Shown: one piece after another, positions 1 through 6,922 of the stretch | How the letters are laid out: each line of letters begins with the position of its first letter | Position numbering within the stretch: the first letter of the stretch is position 1 | Assembly: GCA_024231375.1 (NCBI GenBank) | Contig: JAAEQP010001621.1 | Location: forward strand, 1 to 10,839 | Source of the DNA: a bacterium | GTDB taxonomy: Bacteria; Hydrogenedentota; Hydrogenedentia; Hydrogenedentiales; SLHB01 | Length of the DNA stretch: 10,839 nucleotides | Direction: 5' to 3' | Program-made: the position numbers and the translations under genes | The notes under the pieces: generated by a model | What the model was told of the DNA's origin: nothing | Database searches by the model: none | What the model saw: only the letters and a program-made list of their open reading frames with translations

Positions 1-18
1 AGAACAGAAGCGACAAAC

Positions 19-83
19 GGGGACTGCCAAGCTCTTGCGTCCCATTATTGTCCTTCTTAGGGCAACAATGGGTGGCTGTCCCC
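19..83. repeat. REP-like imperfect palindrome
   Basis: The outer arms GGGGACTGCCA (19-29) and TGGCTGTCCCC (73-83) pair at 10 of 11 positions. The inner arms CCCATTATTGT (41-51) and ACAATGGG (65-72) pair with a two-base bulge, and 11 bases at 30-40 are left unpaired on one side. The tip is 52-64. GGGGAC/GTCCCC ends are typical of dispersed REP-type elements linked to RAYT transposases, but no transposase is visible here and a second copy cannot be checked. The element lies 53 bases past the stop of the minus-strand HD-GYP-like gene, so it may also help end or stabilise that transcript, although no clear T-tract follows. I see nothing else in 84-136. Confidence 0.5.
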
Positions 84-136
84 AGGTTATCGCGGCCTGC
101 GCGCCGGAGACCGCCACTTTCTCAACAACCCCCCCG

Positions 137-1294
137 CTACAGCCGCTTGCACCTCAACGACAGTGCGGGTTCGTCGCGCATATCGATTTGGACCGGTTCG
201 ATCCGCGTGTTGCGGTTGTCGCGGATGAGAATCACCGTCGGCTTGTCCAACGCGCCGCCATGGACCTCCGCCACAATTCCTGTGAAGTTGGCGTAGGGAG
301 CGCCCGAAACAACCACCACCGTGCCGACCGGAAACACGGGCACCACCCGCAGGAACGCGGCCACCACCTCCCGGTTCAAGGCCGGCCCCGCCATGGCGCA
401 CACCTGGCGAACCGCCACGTCAGGCGGCAGCGCCTCCGATCCGCGCATGCCCGTGGCGAGTACACTGTAGGTATTGGCAACGGCCGCGATCTCCCCGATC
501 AGCGTCGGTACGGGGGGAGGAAGGTCCCGTTGCCGGGCGATGGTGTTGCCGCCCCGAAGCCCCCGGGGCAGTCCCTCGCCGTCCTGGCGCTCGTGATGCT
601 CGTAGGCCACATGGGGCGCCAGCAGGTCGGGATCCTCGGTGTTGCGCAGCAATTCGTAACCCAACTCGGCGTGCTGCACGATCCACGTGCGTTCATCCAG
701 GCTTTCGTCCATGAACACCATGCCCATATCGTGAAGAAGTGCGCCGGAAGCCAACTGTCTGAGCCGGACTCCTTGGAGCCCCACAGACCGTCCGATGAGA
801 ATCGACAGGACACACACATCAAGCGAATGGTCGTAGATCTCCGTGTCCGCCGACTTGATGAGCGAAACGCTCGACAGTACGTCGCGCTCGAGAATCTCGT
901 TCAGAATCTGCTTGACGGCATCCTGGACGAACCGGATGGGCCCGTCCAGGGAAACGAGGTCGGCGATGGACCCGGACCCGCAGGCCGCCTTCACGTCCCG
1001 GTACGTGTCCACCCCGACCCGGCCGATTTCTTTCCGGACCTCGCCGAACCATCGGTGCATCACCGAGATCGCCTTGGCCCGTGTCTCCGGCCGGAGGTCG
1101 TCCTCGGGCTCGGGCGCGAAAGGAAGCTCCGGGTCCTGCACGTATAGCTTGGTGTACCCCTTGGCAGTGAGCAGATCGATGTACTTCGCCGTAAGCTCTA
1201 CGCCGCCGTTGAGGAGGATGCGGCCCTCCTCGTCCACCAGCGCCCGCGACAGCACCTGCCCCGGTTCCAGTTCGTCAACGCGAACGATGCCCAT
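137..1294 (-). CDS. HD-GYP-like domain protein with an altered active site
   Basis: A 385-residue protein. HD-GYP proteins are metal-dependent phosphodiesterases that degrade cyclic di-GMP or related dinucleotides. The N-terminal part (residues 1-52) matches the usual leader of such proteins, with VDELEPGQVL and a GRILL strand. The HD-GYP region runs from about 145 to 325: E152 and H156 (ExxxH), HD at 188-189, H208, HH at 233-234, and DGEGLP at 238-243 in place of DGxGYP. A basic C-terminal beta-rich segment follows (320-385). Two residues differ from active enzymes: the HDxGK lysine is Met (192), and the last metal-ligand Asp of the ADxxDAL motif is Asn (274). The start chosen is the ATG at 1294, which gives the family N-terminus MGIVRVDELEPG with GGCGGG six bases upstream. 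A TTG at 1321 would add nine residues. No signal peptide or membrane segment is seen. It is probably last in the operon with the UroD-like and ThuA-like genes. Loss of hydrolysis in favour of a binding or scaffold role is possible but not shown. Confidence 0.85.
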   Translation of the reverse strand: MGIVRVDELEPGQVLSRALVDEEGRILLNGGVELTAKYIDLLTAKGYTKLYVQDPELPFAPEPEDDLRPETRAKAISVMHRWFGEVRKEIGRVGVDTYRDVKAACGSGSIADLVSLDGPIRFVQDAVKQILNEILERDVLSSVSLIKSADTEIYDHSLDVCVLSILIGRSVGLQGVRLRQLASGALLHDMGMVFMDESLDERTWIVQHAELGYELLRNTEDPDLLAPHVAYEHHERQDGEGLPRGLRGGNTIARQRDLPPPVPTLIGEIAAVANTYSVLATGMRGSEALPPDVAVRQVCAMAGPALNREVVAAFLRVVPVFPVGTVVVVSGAPYANFTGIVAEVHGGALDKPTVILIRDNRNTRIEPVQIDMRDEPALSLRCKRL

Positions 1295-1358
1295 AGTGTG
1301 CCCGCCGATCCCCTCTGGCAAAACGCCCGCCGGACCACCCGCCCGGAGACGTGGACGC

Positions 1359-2444
1359 CTACTCCTTGCCCACCAATTGCTTCAACGATTCCGCGTAGTA
1401 CTTGTAATCCTCCCAGGATACGTCGTCGGGCACTGTATGGTCCAGCCCAGGCACGTAGCGACCCCGCGCGACCGCGGGCCGGATGCGCTCAAGCTCGCGG
1501 TCGATGGCTTCCCGACCCTGGGCCAAGGGGCGTTTGTCGATACCGCCCATCATCGCCAAGCCGGGATACTTCGCCTGCACGGCGTTCACGTCGCATCCCG
1601 CGGCGACCTCCATGGGGAACAGGAAGTTCACGCCGGTTTCCATCATCGGCGCGATGATGAGGTCCGGGTCGCCGTCCGTGTCCACCGAGATCACGGGGAT
1701 GTTGTGCTTCTCGGCGAAGGCCTGGATCCGGTGGTACTGAGGTCCCATGAACTCGCGCCACAAATCGGGACCGATCAACGGCCCCTGGCGGCCGCACATG
1801 TCCTCCCAGAAATGGATGCACGCCACCTCCGCACGCGCACACACCTTCTCGTACACGGTGAGCCAGATCGACGTCAGATGCTCCATGATCTCCTGGACCA
1901 GATCGGGCTGCGTGCAGAACGCCATCAGGCACTCCTCATCGCCCAGGAGCCAGCGCAACCCACCGAACACGCCCGTGTCCGGGAAGTTGCCCAGTTGCAC
2001 GGGCAACCCGCAGGCGGCCCACGTCTCCGCCAGTTCGATGGTTTCGTCCGTGGCGCGGTCCGGGTGGTCCGGGTCGAGATATTCTTCGCGAAACGCCTCC
2101 CAGTCCTTGCGCGACTTCACCGGGAACTCCAGGAACTCCGGCATGGATTCCCGTGTCTTGAATTCCCGGCACAGGATGCCCCACCCGTCTCGGTACACGA
2201 CGGTCTCGTCGTCTTCCTCGACCACGGTCCGCTCCTGTTTGGGGCACGGGCCGCAATTCACCGGCAGCGGCAACGGTGGAAAATCGGGCTCAAACGACGA
2301 CGCATGGTCGATCACATCCTCGGGGTTTCCTTCGGCCTTCCAACGCCGCAAGGTGGATGCCCAAGGTTCAAAGTAGAGCCAGAACGGCGGCCGGTCCACG
2401 GGTTCGCCCAGCGCGCACGCGATGAATCGTTCCTTGTCGTTCAT
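1359..2444 (-). CDS. Uroporphyrinogen decarboxylase-like (UroD/MtaA superfamily) protein
   Basis: A 361-residue protein with the UroD-type barrel. The opening KERFIACALGEPVDRPP is the family N-terminus. MEVAAGCDV (278-286), MMGGIDKRPLAQG (298-310) and the closing GLDHTVPDDVSWEDYKYY (333-350) are hallmark blocks. It is not heme HemE: the RQAGR substrate motif is absent after the VDRPP block. The family HxCGN segment, which in methyltransferase-type members carries the zinc-binding His and Cys, is replaced by VDTDGD at 254-259. Members of this type are common in PVC-group and Hydrogenedentes-like genomes, and as far as I know most have no proven reaction. No corrinoid protein or other heme gene is nearby; the neighbours are ThuA-like (30 bases upstream) and HD-GYP-like (64 bases downstream), which suggests a role in carbohydrate or C1 metabolism. 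AGGGGG lies four bases before the ATG. The substrate is unknown. Confidence 0.85.
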   Translation of the reverse strand: MNDKERFIACALGEPVDRPPFWLYFEPWASTLRRWKAEGNPEDVIDHASSFEPDFPPLPLPVNCGPCPKQERTVVEEDDETVVYRDGWGILCREFKTRESMPEFLEFPVKSRKDWEAFREEYLDPDHPDRATDETIELAETWAACGLPVQLGNFPDTGVFGGLRWLLGDEECLMAFCTQPDLVQEIMEHLTSIWLTVYEKVCARAEVACIHFWEDMCGRQGPLIGPDLWREFMGPQYHRIQAFAEKHNIPVISVDTDGDPDLIIAPMMETGVNFLFPMEVAAGCDVNAVQAKYPGLAMMGGIDKRPLAQGREAIDRELERIRPAVARGRYVPGLDHTVPDDVSWEDYKYYAESLKQLVGKE

Positions 2445-2474
2445 TCGACCCCCTGCCGGTTCTGCGTATGGCCG

Positions 2475-3218
2475 CTACTTCGACACTCCGGGCACGTCCT
2501 CAATCGGCTTCACGTTGCCGCGATTCAGTTCCGGCACGCCGATCGGAGCCGCCCAGCGGATGCCGTTGGCGATCACCTTCAGCACGTTCTCGTCGTAGTA
2601 GATGGGAAAAGTCTCGTGACCGGGCCGGAAGTAGAACACCTTGCCTTTGCCCCGGTGCCAGCAGCACCCGCTACGGAACACTTCGCCGCCTTGGAACCAA
2701 CTGACGAACACCAACTGGTCCGGCTGCGGAATGTCGAAGTGTTCGCCATACATCTCGGTGTTCGGCAGTTCAAAGTACTCGGGCATCCCATCCGCAATGG
2801 GATGGCCGGGGTCTACGACCCACAGCCGTTCGCGCTCGCCGATCTCGCGCCACTTCAGCCAACAGGTCGTGCCCATGAGGCGCCGAAACGGTTTGGACAC
2901 ATGGCCCGAGTGCAACACGATGAGCCCCATACCGTCCAGGACACGTTGTTGCACCAGGTCCGCCTTGGCATCTTCAACCCGGTCGTGTGCCGTGTGCCCC
3001 CACCAGGTCATCACGTCCGTCTCGGCAAGAATCTCCTCGGTGATCCCTTGCTCAGGGTCGTCCAATTCGCGCACCTGGACGGACGCGATGCCCTCTTGAT
3101 CCTTCAGATACTGGGCGATCTGGCCACCCATCCCCTTCGGGTACAGCTTTCCAATCGCTTCATTGGTCTTCTCGTGGACGCCTTCGTTCCATACGGTTAC
3201 GCGAATTCCGCCGCTCAT
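2475..3218 (-). CDS. thuA: ThuA-like sugar utilisation protein
   Basis: A 247-residue cytosolic protein with the ThuA fold, which is related to class I glutamine amidotransferases. Family blocks appear in order: [11 protein letters not shown] (7-17), LYPKGM (25-30), [11 protein letters not shown] (68-78), [21 protein letters not shown] (99-119, split as LIVLHSGH and FRRLMGTTC), [13 protein letters not shown] (132-144), [16 protein letters not shown] (178-193) and [10 protein letters not shown] (196-205). The length is full for the family. In rhizobia, thuA and thuB support growth on trehalose, maltitol and sucrose isomers through 3-keto derivatives; ThuB is a Gfo/Idh/MocA dehydrogenase. Here a Gfo/Idh/MocA gene is read divergently 290 bases away, which fits that partnership. 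GAAAGGG lies nine bases before the ATG. It is the first gene of the minus-strand operon, behind a good promoter at 3274-3302. The actual sugar substrate cannot be read from the sequence, and no transporter is in the window. Confidence 0.9.
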   Translation of the reverse strand: MSGGIRVTVWNEGVHEKTNEAIGKLYPKGMGGQIAQYLKDQEGIASVQVRELDDPEQGITEEILAETDVMTWWGHTAHDRVEDAKADLVQQRVLDGMGLIVLHSGHVSKPFRRLMGTTCWLKWREIGERERLWVVDPGHPIADGMPEYFELPNTEMYGEHFDIPQPDQLVFVSWFQGGEVFRSGCCWHRGKGKVFYFRPGHETFPIYYDENVLKVIANGIRWAAPIGVPELNRGNVKPIEDVPGVSK

Positions 3219-3273
3219 TGGTCAGTGCCCTTTCATCATTGGAGCTGCAGTACATACGACATGCGTGAAGGCC

Positions 3274-3302
3274 ATTGTAGGTGCGGAGCCCCCCGCGGTC
3301 AA
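3274..3302 (-). promoter_or_regulatory. Sigma70-type promoter for the ThuA-UroD-HD-GYP operon
   Basis: On the minus strand a -35 TTGACC (3302-3297) and a -10 TACAAT (3279-3274) are separated by exactly 17 bases. Each hexamer matches the consensus at five of six positions. The predicted transcript start is near 3267, giving a leader of about 49 bases before the ThuA ATG at 3218. This is the best promoter match in the window. Confidence 0.65.
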
Positions 3303-3303
3303 C

Positions 3304-3325
3304 GAAACGCCGGCTGGGGCGTTCC
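3304..3325. promoter_or_regulatory. Dyad in the divergent intergenic region, possible operator
   Basis: Arms GAAACGCC (3304-3311) and GGCGTTCC (3318-3325) are inverted repeats matching at seven of eight positions around a six-base spacer. The dyad begins two bases beyond the -35 of the ThuA promoter and lies about 60 bases upstream of the -35 for the divergent oxidoreductase. It is placed where one regulator could act on both genes. No regulator gene is in the window, and a dyad of this size can occur by chance in GC-rich DNA. Confidence 0.35.
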
Positions 3326-3386
3326 AGTCGGTGAACGCAGAGCGATGGAACCCATCGGTCCCGTGAACCATTCATCCTTCTGCACA

Positions 3387-3416
3387 TGGACACACCGCGA
3401 TGCGGAGTGCTAGGAT
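3387..3416 (+). promoter_or_regulatory. Promoter for the Gfo/Idh/MocA oxidoreductase gene
   Basis: A -35 TGGACA (3387-3392, five of six matches to TTGACA) is followed after 18 bases by TAGGAT (3411-3416, four of six). The -10 is preceded by TGC, an extended -10 element. The transcript would start near 3423 and carry a leader of about 86 bases to the ATG at 3509. The match is weaker than the divergent promoter. Confidence 0.45.
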
Positions 3417-3492
3417 TGGCTATTGTTGGTTGAAGGGCTGTGGATTCGAGCGAACGTGCTGCCCCGACCGGTTCGATGAGCCGGACACGGGC

Positions 3493-3499
3493 AAGGAGG
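3493..3499 (+). promoter_or_regulatory. Ribosome binding site deciding the oxidoreductase start
   Basis: AAGGAGG is a full Shine-Dalgarno match nine bases before the ATG at 3509. It settles the start against the in-frame GTG at 3440 and ATG at 3476, which would place an arginine-rich, non-family extension before the Rossmann fold. Confidence 0.75.
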
Positions 3500-3508
3500 C
3501 GGACCCAA

Positions 3509-4525
3509 ATGGCGCGAAAGCAGAAGGCGATTCGACGGATCATTCAGGTGGGTGTCGGCGGCATGGGCGCTGGCTGGACCAACGTAGTCGCCGCGTCGGA
3601 TCGATGGACGCCCGCCGCATACGTGGACACCAACCGGCGCAATCTCACCGCCGCCGCCGCCCGTCACGGCATGCCAAAATCACGATGCTATACGAGCTAC
3701 GAGAAGGCGCTACGCGAAGTCGAGGCCGATGCCCTGTTGGACGTCACCCCGCAACAGTTCCGAAAAGGTGTGTGTTGCGCGGCCTTCGAGCATGGACTGG
3801 ACGTGATCTCGGAAAAACCTCTCGCGGACACGTTGCCCAACGCCAAACGCATCGTGGCCAGCGCCAAGAAACTCAAGCGCACCTACATGGTCGCCCAGAA
3901 TTACCGCTACCAACCCACCGCCCAGACCGTGAAACGCTTCGTCGACAAAGGCCGTCTCGGTGACCCAGGCTACATCGGCATCACGTTTCAGAAGGGCCCT
4001 CATTTCGGCGGCTTCCGCGAGGAAATGGCCTATCCCCTCGTGTTGGACATGTCGATTCACCACTTCGATCTGGTCCGGTGTATCACGGGAGCCGACGTGG
4101 CCGCGGTGCAGGCCAAGAGCGTCAACGCTCCGTGGAACTGGAACCAGGGCGACGCCACCATCATGGCCCAACTGGAATTGACCAACGGCGTCGCCGTGAA
4201 TTACTTCGGAAGCTGGGTGGCCAACGGGTGGGAGACCTCCTGGAACGCCGACTGGCGGATCGAAGGCAGCAAAGGCGTGTTGATGTGGGAAAAGGACGAG
4301 GTCTACTTCTCGAACAAGCCATCGGCCCGCCGCCGCATCCCGCCCATCAAGTGGCCCCTGTGCCATCAGGCGTACCTCATCGAGGCCTTTGCGACAGCAC
4401 TCGACACCGGCGCCGAGCCGGAAACCAGCGGACGCAGCAACCTCAACAGCCTCGCCGCCACCTACGCGGTGGTCCGATCCGCGAAGCAGAAGCGGCGAGT
4501 CTTGGTGCGTGAGTTATTGAAGTGA
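3509..4525 (+). CDS. Gfo/Idh/MocA family oxidoreductase
   Basis: A 338-residue NAD(P)-dependent sugar or polyol dehydrogenase of the glucose-fructose oxidoreductase/inositol dehydrogenase family. The N-terminal Rossmann domain (about 8-125) has the nucleotide loop VGVGGMG (14-20), an acidic residue after the second strand (VD at 39-40), DVTP (78-81) and the EKP motif (102-104) with the conserved Lys103. The C-terminal substrate domain (about 130-320) has GDPGYI (151-156) and DMSIHHFDLVR (180-190), which carries the expected Asp180 and His184 of the DxxxHxxD block. No Tat signal is present, so it is cytosolic. It is divergent from the ThuA-like gene, and in rhizobia the ThuA partner ThuB belongs to this family, so oxidation of a sugar to a keto derivative is a reasonable inference. 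Its stop overlaps the start of the YfhO-like gene by four bases. The substrate is not known. Confidence 0.9.
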   Translation: MARKQKAIRRIIQVGVGGMGAGWTNVVAASDRWTPAAYVDTNRRNLTAAAARHGMPKSRCYTSYEKALREVEADALLDVTPQQFRKGVCCAAFEHGLDVISEKPLADTLPNAKRIVASAKKLKRTYMVAQNYRYQPTAQTVKRFVDKGRLGDPGYIGITFQKGPHFGGFREEMAYPLVLDMSIHHFDLVRCITGADVAAVQAKSVNAPWNWNQGDATIMAQLELTNGVAVNYFGSWVANGWETSWNADWRIEGSKGVLMWEKDEVYFSNKPSARRRIPPIKWPLCHQAYLIEAFATALDTGAEPETSGRSNLNSLAATYAVVRSAKQKRRVLVRELLK

Positions 4526-6780
4526 ACACCGACTCCGCGCCCAGACCGCGCTACGCCCTGCTTCCCCTGTTTCTCACAGCGGTGGCGCTCGCTTGGGCCG
4601 CGCCCGAGTTCTGGACCCACGTCGAAACCCGCCAGGGCAATGTCACCAACGCCCCCGAGAACAGCGATCTCTACCAGTCCGTCTACCCATCGTTGACCTA
4701 CGGATTCGGCCGGCTGCGCAACGGAGAACTGCCCGCGTGGAATCCGCGACAGTTCTGCGGTGTGCCCCATCTCGCCGATCCGCGTAGCGGCGTATTCCAA
4801 CCCCTGAACGTGGTGTTCCTGTTTCTCCCCATCGAGAAAGCCATGGCGCTCCACGCGTTCATGTGCCTGTTCCTGATGGGATTCTTCGCGGCCGGCTTCG
4901 CCCGGTCTCTCGGCGTCGCCTCTGCCGCCGCCCTGACCGGTGGGGTGGTCTACGCCTTCTGCGGCGCATCGGCCGCCGCCATGTCGCGGCCCGCCATCGC
5001 GGCCGCTCTCACATGGGTGCCCCTGCTGTTCTGGGCATTGCGCGAGTATTCGCTGCGATGCCGGTACGCCAGCGCCATGGCCGCCGGTCTGGCCTGTGCG
5101 GCACTTCTGCTGTCGGGCGCATACGGCATCGCGTTGGCGGCCGTAAGCGTGGCGTGCGCTTACGCGTGCCTCGGCGTGTTGCTTCCCGGCGCCGTGCCAC
5201 GCCCACGCATGCTTCGCCGGGTAGAGGGCCTGCTCGCCGCGCTCGCTGTCGCGGTGGCGGTCTCGTGCGTCCAATGGCTTCCCGCACTGCTGTGGGTCGC
5301 CCGGCTCGACGCCCCCGCGCAGGGGCTCTGGAACCTCGGCGTGGCAGGACACTTACCCGCCGACGCCGGCGACCTGATGCGACAGGCCTTCATGGCCAAG
5401 GCAGGCATGCTCCCCCGGCTCGGCTACGTCGGCATCGCCACCTTGCTCCTGATTCCAGCGGCCCTGTTCCATCGAAACGGGCGGTATCAGGTCCTCTTCT
5501 TCCTATTGGTGGCAGCGCTCCTCGTCGCGGCAAGTGTGGTGGGGGCTGCCCTCCTACCGGCGGCCTTCCCCGCCTACGCGTGCCTCTACGGCGCGGCATT
5601 CGCGGTGTCCGTCCTTGCGGCCTTCGGCGCCGACCGGCTGCTGACCCCGAGGCACGGTCACCGATCACAGAGCATCTGGGCGCCTGCCATCACGGCTCTC
5701 GTTCTAACGGCCGCGCTGTTCGCCGTTGCCCCCGCCCCAGTCCGCGTGTTGACGGTCGTTTTCGCCGCGATTCTGGTGCCTTTCTTCGTGTTTCGCGTAC
5801 GCGTGCTGGCCCCCGTCTGCGGGACGGCCCTGGCAACGCTCATCTTCGTGGATCTCGCCCTGGCCAGCAGCAACGCCTACCGCCATCCCTTCCAGAATGC
5901 GCCTGAGTGTTACGAGCGCTACGGCGCCGCCCTCGAGTCCGCACGCGAAAACGCGCTGGGCGGTCGTGTCATCGTGTCCGCCGATCCCCTTGACCACACC
6001 TTGCCCGCCAACATCGGCATGCTGACGGATCTGGACGTGGCGGACGGAGCCTACATCCCCCTCACCCGGGGGCAGGCAGCGTGGTGGCGGAAAGTCACCG
6101 GCGATCCCGACGCGGGCCGCGACCTACGGCGACCCCGGCTCTCAGGCGAGACGGTGCAATCCCGGTTGCTGGACTGTATGGCGGTTCGCGCGCTTGTGGT
6201 GGCGCCCGGCGGCGGCATCGACTCGGCAGGCATCGGCGGACAAGGCCGCATGCGCGAACTCCTCGACGAGAACGATGTCCGTGTACTCGTCAACGACGGA
6301 TCGTTCCCGCGCGCGTACTGGGTGCCCGCATACCGCGAAGTGGATTCCGTCGATGCAGCGACCGCCCTCTTGGCGGATCCCGCGTTCGACCCCGCCACCA
6401 CATGCGCCATCGTGCGGTCGTCCCCCACCGCCGCCAAACCCAAACTGAGCGGCGGCACCACCACCACCCGGTGGGCCGATGCCGTGTGTTCCGTCGAAGA
6501 CGTTTCGCAGGAGGAAGTCGTCGTCCGGGTGGACGCCCCGGCGCAAGGGATTGTCATCCTCGCCGATAGCTACGCACCCGAGTGGAAGGCTACCCTCGAC
6601 GGCGCGTCCTGCGACGTACTCCAGACCAACGGCGTCTTCCGCGGCGTCCGCGTCGAGGCAGGCGAACACGAACTCATGTTCCGCTACCGTCCGTGGTGGC
6701 TGCCCGTCGGCGCCGGCCTGTCCGTCACCGGCCTCATCGCCGCCGCCGCCATCGCCCTCGGCTCCTCGCTTCGAGGCTGA
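4522..6780 (+). CDS. YfhO-like polytopic membrane protein, putative GT-C-type glycosyltransferase
   Basis: A 752-residue integral membrane protein. One hydrophobic helix near 12-28 is followed by an outer loop with NSDLYQSVYP (47-56) and NGELPAWNP (67-75), a block seen in YfhO-like proteins. About ten to twelve further hydrophobic segments lie between 93 and 448. A soluble domain (about 479-725) ends in the family signature RVDAPAQGIVILADSYAP (669-686, one of the usual C-terminal strands), WKATLDG (688-694) and AGEHELMFRYRP (713-724). A final helix is at 727-747. Bacillus YfhO is linked to glycosylation of cell-wall polymers, and the fold is thought to be GT-C-like using lipid-linked sugar donors. 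The substrate here is unknown. The start is GTG, its bases forming GTGA with the stop of the upstream gene, and no Shine-Dalgarno is evident, so translation is probably coupled to the oxidoreductase. The gene is followed by a hairpin at 6807. Confidence 0.8.
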   Translation: MNTDSAPRPRYALLPLFLTAVALAWAAPEFWTHVETRQGNVTNAPENSDLYQSVYPSLTYGFGRLRNGELPAWNPRQFCGVPHLADPRSGVFQPLNVVFLFLPIEKAMALHAFMCLFLMGFFAAGFARSLGVASAAALTGGVVYAFCGASAAAMSRPAIAAALTWVPLLFWALREYSLRCRYASAMAAGLACAALLLSGAYGIALAAVSVACAYACLGVLLPGAVPRPRMLRRVEGLLAALAVAVAVSCVQWLPALLWVARLDAPAQGLWNLGVAGHLPADAGDLMRQAFMAKAGMLPRLGYVGIATLLLIPAALFHRNGRYQVLFFLLVAALLVAASVVGAALLPAAFPAYACLYGAAFAVSVLAAFGADRLLTPRHGHRSQSIWAPAITALVLTAALFAVAPAPVRVLTVVFAAILVPFFVFRVRVLAPVCGTALATLIFVDLALASSNAYRHPFQNAPECYERYGAALESARENALGGRVIVSADPLDHTLPANIGMLTDLDVADGAYIPLTRGQAAWWRKVTGDPDAGRDLRRPRLSGETVQSRLLDCMAVRALVVAPGGGIDSAGIGGQGRMRELLDENDVRVLVNDGSFPRAYWVPAYREVDSVDAATALLADPAFDPATTCAIVRSSPTAAKPKLSGGTTTTRWADAVCSVEDVSQEEVVVRVDAPAQGIVILADSYAPEWKATLDGASCDVLQTNGVFRGVRVEAGEHELMFRYRPWWLPVGAGLSVTGLIAAAAIALGSSLRG

Positions 6781-6806
6781 GCGCTGAGGTGCGGCGTACG
6801 CATCAT

Positions 6807-6824
6807 GGCCGACCCAAGTCGGCC
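6807..6824 (+). terminator. Hairpin after the YfhO-like gene
   Basis: GGCCGAC (6807-6813) and GTCGGCC (6818-6824) form a perfect seven-base-pair stem with loop CCAA. The following bases (6825-6840) are rich in C and T but are not a clean T-run, so it is either a weak intrinsic terminator or a transcript-end stabiliser. It lies 26 bases after the stop, between two separate transcription units. Confidence 0.45.
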
Positions 6825-6883
6825 CCTATCTCCTTCTCCCATAACTCCTTACAGACGTCAGCCCGGCTCGTTTTCCCGTTCCT

Positions 6884-6892
6884 TGGTACAAT
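6884..6892 (+). promoter_or_regulatory. Extended -10 promoter for the SprA-like gene
   Basis: TGG precedes TACAAT (6887-6892, five of six to consensus), giving an extended -10 element. No -35 match is found at 16 to 18 bases upstream. The start would be near 6899, leaving about 24 bases of leader that carry the Shine-Dalgarno at 6909-6915. Confidence 0.5.
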
Positions 6893-6908
6893 GAGGTAGT
6901 CTGCGGAC

Positions 6909-6915
6909 AAGGAGG
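6909..6915 (+). promoter_or_regulatory. Ribosome binding site fixing a TTG start
   Basis: AAGGAGG is followed by seven bases and then TTG at 6923. No ATG or GTG is better placed in this frame, so the rare TTG start is well supported. Confidence 0.7.
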
Positions 6916-6922
6916 CCGCCTT

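Noticed and set aside
1295..1321. TTG start at 1321 for the HD-GYP-like gene
   Set aside because: The ATG at 1294 gives the usual family N-terminus, and the added nine residues are not family-like.
1359..2444. Heme biosynthesis gene hemE
   Set aside because: The arginine-rich substrate motif of true uroporphyrinogen decarboxylase is absent and no heme gene is nearby.
843..3413. A plus-strand open frame of about 856 codons opposite the HD-GYP, UroD and ThuA genes
   Set aside because: It runs antisense across three clearly conserved genes and their gaps, is arginine- and histidine-rich with no recognisable domain, and is explained by the scarcity of stop codons opposite GC-rich genes.
3440..3508. 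Upstream GTG (3440) and ATG (3476) starts for the oxidoreductase
   Set aside because: They add an arginine-rich extension foreign to the family; the AAGGAGG at 3493-3499 supports the ATG at 3509.
5308..6548. DAPAQG appearing twice in the YfhO-like protein (263-268 and 671-676) as an internal duplication
   Set aside because: The surrounding residues and topology differ; the second copy is the family C-terminal signature, and the first is likely chance.
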